A stretch of DNA of 64,000 bases. It comes from Dermatophagoides farinae (Eukaryota; Arthropoda; Arachnida; Sarcoptiformes; Pyroglyphidae). Positions 1 through 13,919 of the stretch are shown piece by piece. Below the pieces are notes generated by a model that saw only the letters and a list, made by a program, of their open reading frames with translations, had not been told where the DNA came from and searched no databases. Position 1 is the first letter of the stretch. Each line of letters begins with the position of its first letter. The position numbers and the translations under genes are program-made. The DNA lies in assembly GCF_024713945.1 (NCBI RefSeq), contig NC_134679.1, positions 1,121,001 to 1,185,000 of the forward strand, written 5' to 3'.

Positions 1-42
1 GAATCAATTGAAGTGGCCTACCGACGACGAATATTATAGAAT
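1..42 (+). CDS. Possible upstream exon of the Slo2 channel gene (partial at window edge)
   Basis: From base 2 the frame is open for 13 codons, ending in residues DDEYYR plus two bases, immediately before a GTAATT donor at 43. The acceptor at 2750-2751 leaves one base to complete a codon, so the phases match and the join would read ...[13 protein letters not shown] cannot confirm the residues against the family from memory, and the piece is very short. It could also be unrelated sequence. Confidence 0.4.
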
Positions 43-435
43 GTAATTTCTAATTAAATGTATGTGCATGTGTGTGTGTGTGATATATATCAAGTGGTGA
101 AAAAAAAAAATTTTTTTTTTTCATTGAAAAAAATCGAGGTCAAATTTTGTTTGTGTGAAAAAAAAATTGACAAACAACAAAGAATAATAAGAAATTCTAG
201 AACAGTGGAAAAAATCAAATAAACAACAACAACAACAACAACAACAATGACAAAAATGATTTAAAAATTCTCTAATTTATTGGCATTGGTTTCATTTCAC
301 ATACGAATTACTATTTTTAATTGAAGGCAACCAAAGAAATACTTGATATTTTTTTTTTGTCCACTTTGATCATCTTGGTATTGTGATTTTTGTTCACCTG
401 AAAACATTCATAAATAAATTGCTGTTGGTGTTCGG

Positions 436-1752
436 ATGTCAACAAAAAATGATGATGATGATGGTGGTGGTGGTGGCGGTGGTGGTGGTCGTCAAACGAA
501 TGATCATCTATCATTATATAGATCAACACAGATCAATAAACGTATACCATCAAGATTAAATTCAATTGTAGTGAAAGAAGGTGAATATGTTTTAGCCGAT
601 AGTGGTATTAAATTATCGAAACTTCGATTACAGCAACAACAAACCGATAATGATGATCATAATGATTCAAAACGACAACAACAACAACCGAAAACATTGT
701 CAGTCAATAAAAGATCGATTAGTAAACGAAAAAATAATAAAAAAAGTCAAATTAAAAAACAACGAAATCAAAAATCACGACAATCAAAATCCAGATCAAC
801 ATCATCGTTGAGTAATGTTGACCAACAACAATCACGATTAATACAATCAATAGTGACGAAAACAAACCAGGTGAAAAAAGTTCGTTCCGATGATGCAACG
901 ATATTGTTACCGGTTGTTGAAGAATTTTCGAAAAATCTTAAACAAAAATTGCCCAATGTATTTGATCAAAAGTTGACAGCAGCAGTGAATAAAAATGATA
1001 ATAAAAGTCAAAAACGTAGCAATAATTCATTGCTAAAATCGTTAACGAAAAAATTGCTGACGAAAAAACAATCAAATCTCAATAATAATAATAATAATAA
1101 TGTCGATGGTGATGATTTTAATAATCAAATTAAACACGTTGATTCTGATGTACCAACTATATTGATTGCACCGGGTGATTATCAACATATTTTTAAATGT
1201 CCAAAAGTTAGTGTTGGTGGTGGTGGTCAACCGAAACAACAACAACAACAACTCGGACAACAACAGCAACAGCGACAGCAACAAAAATCAACAAAATTTC
1301 AATGGCGTGGAAAAAATAATGATTATTATCATATACAACATATACCATCGGATACACCATCATTATTGGTGGAAATAATGGTGAAAGAAAAACGTGTCAC
1401 CGATAAAGAGATTGATGAATGGAATAAAATTCGTGAAAAAATGAAAATGATAATTAATAACGATCAACATCCAGTAAAGACAATAATAATGAATGATGCT
1501 AATTCTAACGTTGATGATGATTCGAATAAAAGTCAAAGTAATAAAGATATGAAAAATGTACAACAACAACAACAACAACAACAACCACAACAACAACAAA
1601 AAATGATAAAGAAAAAGAATCGTGAATGTTCAAAGAGAATAAAAACAATAAATAATCTGGAAAATTCTGTTGTTGATATCGATGATGATGTTGGTGGATT
1701 TGTAGATGATAATAACGGTGCTGGTACATGTTGTAGCTGTCAAATTATTTGA
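436..1752 (+). CDS. Unrecognised low-complexity protein (438 aa) with CAAX-like C-terminus, inside a Slo2 intron
   Basis: Uninterrupted 438-codon frame. An in-frame TAA at 415-417 precedes the ATG with no AG acceptor between them, so 436 is the natural start of an intronless coding region. The protein is rich in Gln, Asn, Asp and Lys, starts with Asp and Gly runs, and has a basic Lys/Arg/Ser stretch near residues 80-125. Less biased islands include EYVLADSGIKL (about 50-60), DVPTILIAPGDYQHIF (about 236-251) and VTDKEIDEWNKIREKM (about 319-334). It ends CCSCQII, so the last four residues, CQII, have the form of a prenylation CAAX box with nearby cysteines that could be palmitoylated. Membrane attachment is inference. 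No family recognised. It sits between the possible Slo2 exon at 1-42 and the exon at 2752, same strand, and cannot be a Slo2 exon because it ends in a stop. Confidence 0.55.
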   Translation: MSTKNDDDDGGGGGGGGGRQTNDHLSLYRSTQINKRIPSRLNSIVVKEGEYVLADSGIKLSKLRLQQQQTDNDDHNDSKRQQQQPKTLSVNKRSISKRKNNKKSQIKKQRNQKSRQSKSRSTSSLSNVDQQQSRLIQSIVTKTNQVKKVRSDDATILLPVVEEFSKNLKQKLPNVFDQKLTAAVNKNDNKSQKRSNNSLLKSLTKKLLTKKQSNLNNNNNNNVDGDDFNNQIKHVDSDVPTILIAPGDYQHIFKCPKVSVGGGGQPKQQQQQLGQQQQQRQQQKSTKFQWRGKNNDYYHIQHIPSDTPSLLVEIMVKEKRVTDKEIDEWNKIREKMKMIINNDQHPVKTIIMNDANSNVDDDSNKSQSNKDMKNVQQQQQQQQPQQQQKMIKKKNRECSKRIKTINNLENSVVDIDDDVGGFVDDNNGAGTCCSCQII

Positions 1753-2751
1753 AAAAAAAGGTAGAAAAACAAAATTTGCAATGCAAAAAAATCCAAATCA
1801 ACAACAACAACAACAACAGCAACGAGTGAATAATTTATACAAACAACAACAACAACAACAACAAATAAAACGAATGAATTTTTTTTTTCGTTTATAAATT
1901 AATCATATCAAGATTAAAACGACGACAGAGAAGAGAGGAGAAAGAGTGAAAAAAACTTTGTAATTCTGTATTTTTTTTTCAAACTGTAATAATTTTTAAA
2001 CAAACACATACACACACCCCTTTACACACCTCCCATTTTAATGAATATTCCTCTGATTATGGCTATTACTGAAATGATGTGAAAACTTTGGTTAATTGAA
2101 TCTTTCAACAAACGATAAAAGCAATGAGAGAATTCCAAGCTTTGGGATTTTTTTTTTTTTTTTTTTTTGATATTTCGTTTGGAATGCAAAATTCCATTGC
2201 ATCTGCTGCTGTTTGTGTTTGGTTGCTGGGAGAAAAATATTCTTTATTAACTTTTCTTTCTCTCTCGACCCCCCCATGATGTTTTACTTTTGATGGTACA
2301 ATTTTTTTCACGCCTGTGATGATATTAGTAATGATATTAATTTTTGGTCATCATGATGATGATGATGATGATAATCGGTGAAGTTTGTTTGTTTGTTTGT
2401 TTATTTTGTTGTTGTTGTTGTTGATGTGCAAGGTTTGTTTATAGCAGCAGCAGCAACAAAAGTAGAAAAAAAAGTAATTTACTTTGTTATTGTCCATATT
2501 GGATCTGAGAGAAAGGACTCAGATGTTGTTGTTGATCATTCAACAACAACAACAACAACAACAAATAAATCAATTGTTGACAATTTATTTTTAGTTTAGT
2601 AGATCAACAAAAACATTAATGATTTGTTGATGATGCTGAAAATGAATCATGAATCATGATGATGATGACTGGACAGAGAAAAAACTTTTTTTTTTGTTTT
2701 TTTTTCTTCTCACGCATTTCATTTTGTATTTTTTTTTTTTTTTTTTTATAG

Positions 2752-5124
2752 ATACGGTGTTGCATTAATCGGCATACAAACCGATATGCATGGTACATGG
2801 CCAATAATGTTAAATCCGGGACCATCATATGTATTGAAACATTCGGATGTTTGTTTCTATATGAATATAGCTAAAGAAGAAAATTCAACATTTGTACCGA
2901 CAACAACAACATCATCATCGATTAGTGCACAACATTTAGCCGGTAGTAATCATCAACTAATTACAAATGGTGTTGGCCATGGTGGCAGCGGTAATGATGG
3001 TGGTGGTTGTGGTGGTGGTGGTGATCAAAATAATAATAAAATCAATATCGATAATAATAATAATAATGGAAAGAAACAACGATCCGATAATATTATTAAT
3101 ATTAATAATAATAATAATAATGAAACAAAACAACAACCAAAACAACTTGCACTGCAATTATTGAATGATGATGATGATGATTGTCGTTGTTCCAATAATA
3201 ATCATCAAGATGAAGATAATAATGGACACAAAGATAGCTGTTGTGATGATAATGATGATGATGATGATGATGATGATCCAACAATTAAAATGATTATCGA
3301 TAATGTTGATACATCACCATCATCATTGATGCAACCACAACCACCGCCACCATTATCACCTGGTTTATTAAAATCGAAAAAAGTTTGTATCATTACACAA
3401 AACAAAACAAAAAATTTTTTTTTGTGACAATTTTGTATCATCTCTCTTTTTTTCTATTGATTTTTAATTACAGAATGACCGTAATGACAATAATCGATCT
3501 GATATGCATCTATTATCTACTGATTATAATGGAAAAGATAATACAAGCACAACTAGTAGTGGAAATCCATTTTCATTTAGTAATTTACGACGAAAATCAT
3601 CCAGTTTATTTTTATCGGATCTAGCACTTGGAAAACGTCGTGATTCATCACCAACACGATTGAAACGTGCTGTGGCTGAATTTGCAACCAAAATGAAACG
3701 TGTTACAGCCGGTAAACATTTAAGTCATTTAGAGGTGCCTAAAATTGAATTTGGTTCACCGGCAACAAAAACAAACGATGTTGTTGCTGCACGTGGCCGA
3801 AGACCAAGTATTGCACCAGTGCCAGCAATGTTAGGTGATGATAGTAGTAGTAGTGAAAGTTCAACAGAATCAAGTGATCAATGTGTTGGTAATGGTGGTG
3901 GTGGTGATCAACAAGAAGCAAATTTTTCACCTACAGAATCAAAAAATGATAATAATCAATCAAAAGATGTGACAAATGTTGCAAACAAACAAATGGATCG
4001 TCATTCTGAAAATCAATGGACATTTCCAGTGGAAAATTCTGTGTAAGTTTTTGTTTTGCATTTAGTTTTTTACCCCACACTAATAACCTAATAACCTTTG
4101 ATCCATTAATTTTTATTCGTGGATTTTCTAAATTCATTACGGATTAAGATTTTTGTACTTAATACTTGATCATTTGGTTGATTAGTTGGTTGACCGATAT
4201 GTGGTTCAGTGGATGAAATCGAAATGAGAAAAAAAACACTTTGATCTTTTTATTTTTTATTGCACGTTTTTCGTTCTGTCTTCCAAACAAAATCAATGGA
4301 AAACTTTTCCATTAACCGATATTATTGACAAATGTATCTCTCATTATATTTTTATTATTATTATTACCGACGATATATTTATTTTTCTTAATTCATCGTC
4401 ATTTTTTTTGTTTTGTTTACAATATATTTATAGTATAAACACACACACACATCCTATTGCATATCAACCATGTATTTTCAATGGAAAATTTTCCACTATT
4501 GATGCGTTTGTTTGTGTAAGTGTGTGTGTGGCACATCATGCCATCTGGTAAATGTGTGCCATAAACACAAACACAGTGTTGTGCAATTTTTTTTTTTTTT
4601 TTTTTTGTGTGTGTGGTGTGGTCAAGAACCGAACCAAAATTGTTGATGTAGAGAAAAAAATATTCAAATTCAAAATTTGAAATTTTTTTTTCTATTGAAT
4701 TCAATTTTCAAATAAGATAAGATGAGATAAAAATTCAATTTGTCATCATCATCATCATCATCATCATTGATTGTCGAATTGTTTGAATAAATTGATAGAA
4801 GTGGGAAGAGAAGAGAAGAGAAGAGGGATGGTGAAAAAAAATGACAAATTTTTTTTTGTCGTTTTATCTTTTTCATGCAAAATTCTTTATTCATATACGA
4901 CAAAAGAAATGGAGAATCAGATTTGGTTTCCGTGGTAAAATGAAAACAACGAAAAAAAACGAGAAACAAGAGGAAAAAAATCTCTCTCTCGATGATGATG
5001 ATGATGATAATAATTTTTATTTCCACTTTCTGTTTTCCATTTCATTGAATTTTGACATTTCAATTTGATCTTACTTTTTTTTGCTTGCTTGCTTGCTTGC
5101 TTGGTTTGATTTTTTATTTTCATT

Positions 5125-5158
<34 letters not shown>

Positions 5159-8100
5159 GAAAAAAGATTTTCCTTTTCATTGCACTCGCTATAGAATTTA
5201 TCATTATTTGATTTGATTTTCTTTCATTGCTCGACTGGTTATTATTACTTAGCAACATCATCTACCCAAAAAGAAAAAGAAAGGAAAATATATCGGTGAA
5301 ACGAAACAAAGCAAAACAAAACGAACGAACAAAAAAAAACGAATTGATTGAATGAATGAAAATCAATGATCATCATCAGGATGAGAATGATAAAGTTTTT
5401 CATTTTGGTAGATGATGATTTTTGATTCATAATAAAAAATTTTTTTAAAATGATTCTTGTTTCTCATTTAATTCAATCAATCAATGTATTTTGCGAAACA
5501 AGAATATTGTGTAGAATTGAAGATTTTTTTCGGTCAAAAAAAAAACTATCAAAAATCCAGATTCAGATCCATGGATATCACACGATATGATGACAAGTTT
5601 TAGCTTTCATTCATTCACATTCTCTTCCAAGAAAAAAATTTCGAAATCTGATGAGAATCTGATTGAAAATGCAAACCAAAAAAAAAAATCTTGTTTGATC
5701 TTGTTTCTTAGAACAGAAAAAAATAAAAAAACACAAAAATCTTTTCCAATCGATTAATCACCAAAACGAAAAAAAATAAAAATAAAACCCAAATGAGAAT
5801 TTTGTATTCTCTCATGTTTCTCGATTCTTGATTCTTGTGTTTGTGTGTGTATGTTGTCATTGTTTGTCCATTTGTATTGTATTACAATGAATTATTGAGT
5901 GAATTTTTCTTTCTTCTTTTTTTTCTTTATTTTTTGGATCGGTTTGGAAAACAACAATCAGGATCATCAAAGGATTTCCACCAGTGTCACCATATGTTGG
6001 TGTATCGCCAACATTATGTTATTTGCTCAAGGAGAAAAAACCACCATGCTGTCTTCAGATATCAATGGTATTTATAATATGTTGTGTTTGTTATATATTT
6101 TATTATAAACTATAGTGAAACTAGGAAATCATTCAATTGGATATACCGATATAATATAAATTTTTTTTTGTCATCATTTGACTTTTGACATCAAATGGGA
6201 TGTTTTTAAAATTAGAAATAAATGAATACAGATGTAGAGAATGGTGATAAATAACGACAAACTGATAGGTTTTATTTATATATATATAAATGAAGAAAGA
6301 AAATGAATCGAATAGAATAGAAACCAGAAAAAAAACCACAATCAATGTAATTATCTTTATCATTCAAATTGATCAATCGGGTTTTTTTCGATTCTATAAT
6401 AGTGATGGTGTGATGGTCATTTGTTTTACAATAAACAAACAGAATAAAAAAAAAGAAGAAGAAACCCATTTTGAGCAATGAAAAGAGAAAAAAAAACTGG
6501 AAAACAAAATTGTCATTTTTTCCTCTCCAAAGACTAGTTATTTGTTTTGTTTGACTTTTTTTTGGGATAGAAAAAATAAAAAATAATGAATATCGATTAT
6601 CATTGTGTGATCATTTGTTTCATTTCATTTGATTTTTTTTTGTTTTTTGTTTTGTTTTGTTTACTGCTACTCTGGTGGTCATTATTTACTGATAATGATC
6701 TTTTTTTCCATTATTATTACTATATGATAGCCATGTGAACATTGTCCATATTTTCATGCACGTGATTATGATTGGCAAGGTATCAAATGTATTATATTGG
6801 CTGCCGATTATGCTAGTTATGGTATCTATAATTTTATCATACCATTACGTGCACATTTTCATCAACCAACCAGTTTACGGCCAATAATATTGTTATTGGA
6901 AAAGACACCTAGTTTAGCATTTATTGATGCCATTTCATGGTTTCCATTGGTCTATTGGATGAAAGGCTGCATTGATAAGTAAGTGATTTAATGATTTATC
7001 GATAATGAATTGATTAATTTTTTTTCATTGTTTTATAACCACAAACAACCAAAAAAAAAGTCTTGATGATTTAATTAGAGCCGGAATTAATCTTGCCGAT
7101 TCTGTGGTGGTGGTCAATAAAGAGACAACAAATTCAGCTGAAGAAGATTATCTATCAGATTGTAATACAATTGTGGCTGTACAGACAATGTTTAAAATGT
7201 TTTCATCTGTACGGATTATTACCGAGTTATCACAATCAAGTAATATGCGTTTTATGCAATTTCGTGCACATGATATTTATGCATTATCATTATCGAAAAT
7301 GGAAAAGGTAAAAATTGAATCAAAATATGATTCTTCGAATTTCTATCACTCACATTAATTATTGTTGTTTATGTTTATTTTTAGCATGAACGTGAACGTG
7401 GTTCACATATATCATACATGTTTCGTTTACCATTTGCCGCTGGCAATGTATTCAGTGCATCAATGTTGGATACATTACTATATCAAGCATTTGTCAAGGA
7501 TTATATGATTACAATTATTCGTTTATTATTGGGCATTGATCAAGCACCTGGATCTGGATTTCTTTCATCGATGCGTATCACAAAAGATGATCTATGGATA
7601 CGTACTTATGGCCGACTTTATCAACGTCTTTGTTCAACTACTTGTGAAATACCAATCGGTATTTATCGTACACAAAGTACACATTCAAATGATATTGGAA
7701 CGGTATTTGGATCACTTGATTATTAACCAAAAAAATATTGATTTTTTTTATCATTTCAATATGTAGGGCATACAGATTTCATTTGATTTCATGTTACCAT
7801 TGACTGAACAGATCAATTATCAGGCACTTACATATGAAGTGGAAAGACAAGAGATATCCAATCTAGTTAGAAATCGTCTTCAAGATCTTGGAATACCATC
7901 GAATGATTATGGTTAGTCGAATTGTTCATAGATAAAGAAAAAGAATTGTCATTTTCATTTCTCTTTCTCTTCCTCTTTTTTTCAATTCTTAGATAATTGT
8001 TCGGAAAAAAGAACAGAACTATCCTATGTTATAATCAATCCAAATTGTGATCTTAAACTTGAAGAAGGTGATATTATGTAAGACAAATCAATTTTGTGTG

Positions 8101-9276
8101 TGTGTGTGCGATTTTTTTTCTGCCAGAAATCAAAAAAAAAAATTCTCATTTTCCCCCCATTTTTTTTTAATTGTCCACTACTCTAGTTTTATAATCAAAC
8201 CAAGTCCAGTGAATAGTAAGAAAATGTTTTTGAATCGTGCCAGTTCCATGAGATCTAAATCACCTATGCGAAGAAAAAAGAAAAAAAATAACAAAAATAA
8301 TTCTCATGATGATAATAATAATGGTTACGATGATGGCGATGATGGTGGTTGTGGTGGTAGTTGTCATTTAACTGGTGGTATTGGTGGTATCGGTGGTGGT
8401 GGTGGTGGTCTCAAAGTTAGTGCCGTTGATGGTATCAGTATGCTTAGTATTGCTGATTCAACAAGACAATTATCCCAAACAACAAATGATGTGATTAAAT
8501 CATCTAGATCAACATCTTCAGCATCTAATTCCACATCTACATCATCATCATCATCATCATCATCTACATCATCAAATTCATCACGTGTATCACTTCATGT
8601 TGATGATAATATTGAAGAACGTTTATATAACAATTGTCATCGATTTAATCGTAATAAATCACCACGTTTAGGTAAATTAAAATGTAAAACAAATTTCATG
8701 TCTGTCGATAATAGTAATATTCGTCCACATGGAATGAAAAATCGACCAACATCATTATTGTCATCATCTGAGACGTCGTCGAAAACGAAAAAATCATCAT
8801 CATCATCAACAACAACAACAGCAAAAAAATCAACAATTATTAATCGTCGTACTGGTCATCGATTACCAACATTAATGATTGAATCTAAAATCAATAACAA
8901 TGACGATGGTGATGACGATGATGAACAACAACAACAACAACAACAAAAACGACTAAATAGTGATAATGTAAATAATAATGATGATACTGATAGTGATGAT
9001 GATTGTATAATATTGCCTGCTATAACAGTGCCAAAAAATTATAATGGTAATCTATCTGTACAACAATCCATTAATAATAATAAAGTGAATCAGGATGATC
9101 AACAAAAAAAAAATTTAAAAAATCAAGATATCGTACAGATTTGTATCGATTCACCAAGTGAAGAAGAATTGAGTACAAAAATGTCACAGACAACAAATTC
9201 AACTACAACTGGTCCAACCAATACAACTGCATCGACAGCCAATAATAATCAAACATTCAATGGTACCATTGTTTGA
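2752..9276 (+). CDS. Slo2/KCNT-type sodium-activated potassium channel, C-terminal half
   Basis: Cytoplasmic gating-ring part of a Slack/Slick-type K+ channel. Exons: 2752-3382, 3474-4042, 5962-6067, 6731-6978, 7061-7307, 7385-7702, 7767-7911, 7993-8077, 8187-9276; every GT/AG junction keeps phase. Seen: end of RCK1 ([23 protein letters not shown]), a long variable linker with RRPSIAPV, then [20 protein letters not shown] and RCK2 ([106 protein letters not shown]). These match KCNT family sequences as I recall them. The pore and N-terminus lie before the window. The last exon adds about 350 residues of poly-Ser/Asn/Asp tail, longer than in vertebrate KCNT. AATAAA at about 9666 is a likely poly(A) signal. 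Confidence 0.93.
4043..5961 (+). other. Slo2 intron, 1.9 kb
   Basis: Lies between the GTAAGT donor at 4043 and the acceptor ending at 5961. It holds homopolymer A/T runs, GAT and CT/GA microsatellites (for example TC repeats near 5131-5158 and CTTG repeats near 5083-5104). No coding exon seen on either strand. Confidence 0.7.
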
Positions 9277-12200
9277 ATGATTCGGAAGAAAAAAAAGAAG
9301 AAAAAAAAATCAATCCTTTTAATTTCCTGATGGCCAAACAAAATTATTTTTCGAATCCGGATTATTAAAAACTTGATATAATGTACACACACACACACAT
9401 GACAAAAATGTTTCCGTCATTTTCAGTCCGAAAAAAACCGAAAACAAAAATAGACTGAAAACTTTTTTGTTTTTTGTTGTTGTTGTTGTTGTAAACTGAA
9501 TGATCACCACATGTTTTATCAAGATTATTATAGTGAAAAAATTATTATGAAATGTTTTCATGTTTCCATTTTTTTCCAATTTTTTTTGTTGTTGTTGTTG
9601 AAATGAAATGCGAATGAATATCATTGTTATTGTTATGAATGAATGAAAAATCTAAATTTTCCAGAGAATAAAGCAGTATTATTATTCTATGTGTGTGTGT
9701 TTGATCAAAATCGGAAATGCAAACATATTTTTGTTTTGTTTTGGATTTTTTTTTCTACGTTCCACGTATTTAAATGATGATAGCCAGTATTCGCGGAAAT
9801 AATTCAATTCCGGATAAATCGTTTTTTGTTGATGATTCTGATGTTTTTTTTTTTTTTTAATTTCTGTTTTGCTGTGTGTTCATTTTCTTCACAAAAATGG
9901 CGTGTGTGTGTGTATGTTTTTCATACTCCTCATCATCATGCAAGAAAAAAAAACTTTCCACCGATAATCATCGTTTGTTTGATAATTTAATTTTTTCTTT
10001 CTGATCGATCAATGATCGCTAGTCGTGGTGAAAGAAAAAAAAATTTTGATATTTTCATTTTGAATTGAAAAAAAAGGCCAAATTTACCAAAACAAGATTC
10101 AGGTCATGGTTTTTTTTCTCATTCAATCGATAATGATGACGATGATGATGATGATGATGGTTTTTGGTGAGGAAAAAAACCAAAATAACTTGTTTGTAAA
10201 TTGAATCATCGTACTGTATGGTGAAAAGAAAAAAGTTTTTTTTCTCTCGCGTATTAAAAAAAAAATCAAAAAATTGATTATCAAATTTGGCAAAGCATTA
10301 AATTTGGCATAAAACAACAAACAAACTAACGAACGAACGAACAAGAGATGTGTTCAAACGCCAAGGTCTTTGATGGGAAAAATCAAAATGAAAAAAAAGT
10401 AAGCGATAGATAATCATCATCATCATCGATATATATTAATCAAGTGAAAAAAAAAGATCAAAAATCTTAATCACAACAGTACAAACACTAAAAGAAAATC
10501 ATCCAAATCTTTGTGTGTGTGTGTGCGTGTGATATATAGGAGATTAAATAATCAAAATTAAATTTGAATTTGGTGCTTGTATTTCATTCATTTTGTTTCG
10601 TTATGGAAAATCTTGCCTTAGCAACTCGTCTACTAATAAATACCAAATGTTCACAAAATCATACTCGCACATACAATGAAAGTTTATTCAATTCAAATCA
10701 TCTACTTTTTTTTCCAACATAAAAAAAAAGATTTCGTCCTAAAAGTCCAAAGTTTCATCATCATCATCCAATTATAATATCAATCAACATTCTAAGGAAA
10801 GATTATCGATTATTTCAATCAATAAATAACATGATGATATGAATGCAACAGGTTGCCAAAAAATAAAAATATAAAATTTCTCCTGTTTTGTGTAAAATGT
10901 CATGACACATATAATCTATCTATGACTGTTGTGTGTGTGTGTGTGTGTGTGTGTGAAGCTAAATTTCACTCAATATTTAGACGAAAAGTGAAATGGTTTT
11001 TTTGTTTTGTTTTATTCACACGGATTTTCACATTCAAAAAATGGTCATTCGCATCATTGCAATGATTGCAATCGATATATTTTATATATGGTGATTAATT
11101 TCATTTTTTTTCTCAACTATACAACAACAGAAGAAACAATTTTTGAATGAATGAATGAATGAATCAATGAATCAATGAAATGTAACAACAACGACGAAAA
11201 AAAAACCACATGTCTGTATTGTAAGATAACTTGTTGTTGCCGGTTTTTTTTCTCGTTGTTGAAACAAAATAATAAAAATATCGATTGAATCGATATATTG
11301 TCATTGAAATTGAAAGAAAAAAATCTTGCACACTGATTACACCATGACCGTAATCATCATCATTATCACAATTTATTGACCTCAAATGATGATGATGATT
11401 ACGTTGAACAAACGTTGCTGATGTTCCGCGTCATTCATCGGTCATTTTTTTTATGATTGTGCATGTGTATGTGTGTGCAATCATCATTATTATTGCGTTC
11501 TCGTCGTCATTTCATGAACGAAAAAAAAGAAAACACTAAAAACAGAGCCAGAATTGTTAAAAAGTTAAAAATAGCCAAAATCCAAACATATTCATCGTCA
11601 TATAGTGTAAAAAATTTTATTGTTATTGCAATCATTTGATCATAATCATCATAATATAATGCTGATGCAATTTTTCATCATTAAATATATAGAGTAGTAT
11701 AGTCAATTAATTGATTGATTGATTGATTGAGTTTCTGTGGAAAAAATCAATCAATAATAATAAAAAAAAATTTTTTTGACATTAAAAATCAATCAATTAA
11801 TTGGAATTTATGAGATCTAGATGATGATTCGATTAATTCATTCTATGATTGTATGATTTGAAAATAATATATTGTCTGGGCTTGGAAATTATTATTATTA
11901 TTTTTCTTCCTAAAAACATCTGAAGAATTGTATTTATTTATTTTATTTTTATTTTCTGTCAGTGAAATGAAAATAAACAAACACGCAGCGAGAAGAGAAG
12001 AAGAAAAAAAAATTGGAATTGAGCAGAAAATGTATTTCGTTGTTGTTGTCCTTGAAAGATATAGTGTTTGAACTTTTTCTACGTAAAATGAGTATTCTCA
12101 TTTTCATTCATTCATACATTTATTGTTGGTTCAATTAACCAATATATATGTTATTATTATTATTAATGATTTGTCGCAGACATCTTTGCCGCCATCGTCT

Positions 12201-13919
12201 CGTATTGATTAATTCAGATAATATTCATGTGTGTGTGTGTGTGTGTGCGGGTGCGGTGTATGAATTCAAAATGAGATGCTCTGATTTTGATTTTCTTCTT
12301 TCTTTCTTTCTTTTTTATTGTTGTTGCTGTTGTTTTACCAATCAACTTTTGGGCAAAATAATCTATCTTTAGGAGACAGCTTTTTTTTTTTTTTTTTTTA
12401 CTTTCACTTTTTGTTTTACTTTTACTTTTTCAACGGAAATTTTTTCTTTTTTTGTTTCACCATTCAATTATCAATGTTGATACCGATATCAATGTCAAAT
12501 TTGAAAATTTTAAACGAAATGAACAAAAAAAAAAAATTATCGTTCCATATCTTCAAATTTGAAAACGAAGACAATATGATTTCAGATCCACATTTGATTT
12601 TTAGTTTAAAATTTAAAAATTAATCAAAATTTATTCATTGATTGACAATGATCTTCTTGATCATGATTATTATCTTGTGATCACATGATGATTGTCACAT
12701 CGTGATGATGATGCGTGGTGTGTTGATTTTTTTTTGTTTTGTTTTTGTTTCAAACATCCATTGAGTGAAAGCAAATGAAATGAAAAAAAAAACAAAATTT
12801 TCAATTTAAATTTTTTTCGGTTCAACCTTGCTATTTTTATCCAATATTTTTTCACTTCAAGCATCGATTATTTATTCATTTTTTTCAGACTGAGTAAAAA
12901 CAACAACAACAACAACAACAACAGCAAAAATTCAAATCTGTCGCGAAACAAAAAGAAAAGAAAAAAGAAAAAAGACTTTTCAAAATGCAACTAGTGTCAG
13001 TGTATGCCATACACACACACACACACATAATCCTATCATGATGATCATCGATTTCAAGTAAAAAAAAAGAAAGAAAATAAAAATTTTTCATTTGTCGGCC
13101 CCTGTATACAAAATATATAAACAATGAATGAATGAATGAATGAATGATGGCAATATACCCAATATATGTATCAAATATGATGATTATGATGATGGTGTTT
13201 TAAACACACACACACCACATACATACATGATATATTGACGGCCACAACCACCACCACCACCACCACCATCGTCATCGTCATTACCACCATTAACATTGAT
13301 CGAAATAATAATAAAAAAAAATTGTCAAAAAAAAAACGAATAAAAATGTTCATCGTCATCATCATTGATGTTTCGTTTTTTTTTTAATGTGTGTTTAATG
13401 TGCAATGATCGTCCCATATAATACACACACACACACCATCCATAAACATTAATAGATGATGATGTTGTGTGTCTTTATCTTTTTTTTTTTTTTGATTTCA
13501 TTGTAAATTGAATGTGTGTGTGTGTGTGTGTGTGTTCTTCGATGTATTGATCATCATCATAATCGATATAAAAAGCGTATGATGATCAATCCATGATCTC
13601 AAAAATCATTCATCATCGTATCTGGTAACAGTTAACCAAACAACAACAACAACAACAACAAAAATTAATTCGTTACGATTCTTACGTGAATATTTTGTTT
13701 TTGTTGACCAATATCAAGATTGAATTTTTTCTATTTTCGTTTTCATCATCACCATTTACTTATATATACTTAATTTATTATTACTTACACAGAGTTGAAC
13801 ATTCATTATCATATTGATTATCATTTACCTGTGTGTGTGTGTGTGTGTGTGTGTGAATTCTTTATTTATTTTTATTTTTCAAGAAAATTGCTTCACGCTT
13901 TTTTTTCTATTAAAACAAA
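9277..13919. other. Intergenic region, simple repeats only
   Basis: A+T-rich DNA with GT, CA, GTT, GAT and GAAT microsatellites (for example GT near 10930-10955, CAA near 12900-12922, CACCAC near 13246-13267, GT near 13832-13853). Short open frames here are all low complexity. The first part is the Slo2 3' UTR; the last part should hold the promoter of the 13920 gene, with a TATATATA-like run near 13760. Confidence 0.6.

Noticed and set aside
2786-2786. Methionine within [14 protein letters not shown] as a gene start
   Set aside because: The exon is open to the acceptor at 2751 and matches the Slo2 gating ring upstream of this Met, so it is internal.
9340-9365. TTCGAATCC resembling a tRNA T-loop
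   Set aside because: No acceptor stem, anticodon arm or D-loop could be built around it; no tRNA gene was found anywhere in the window by eye.
10603-10722. Short ORF starting MENLALATRLLINTK (+)
   Set aside because: About 39 codons, better mixed than its surroundings, but without splice sites, homology or promoter evidence.
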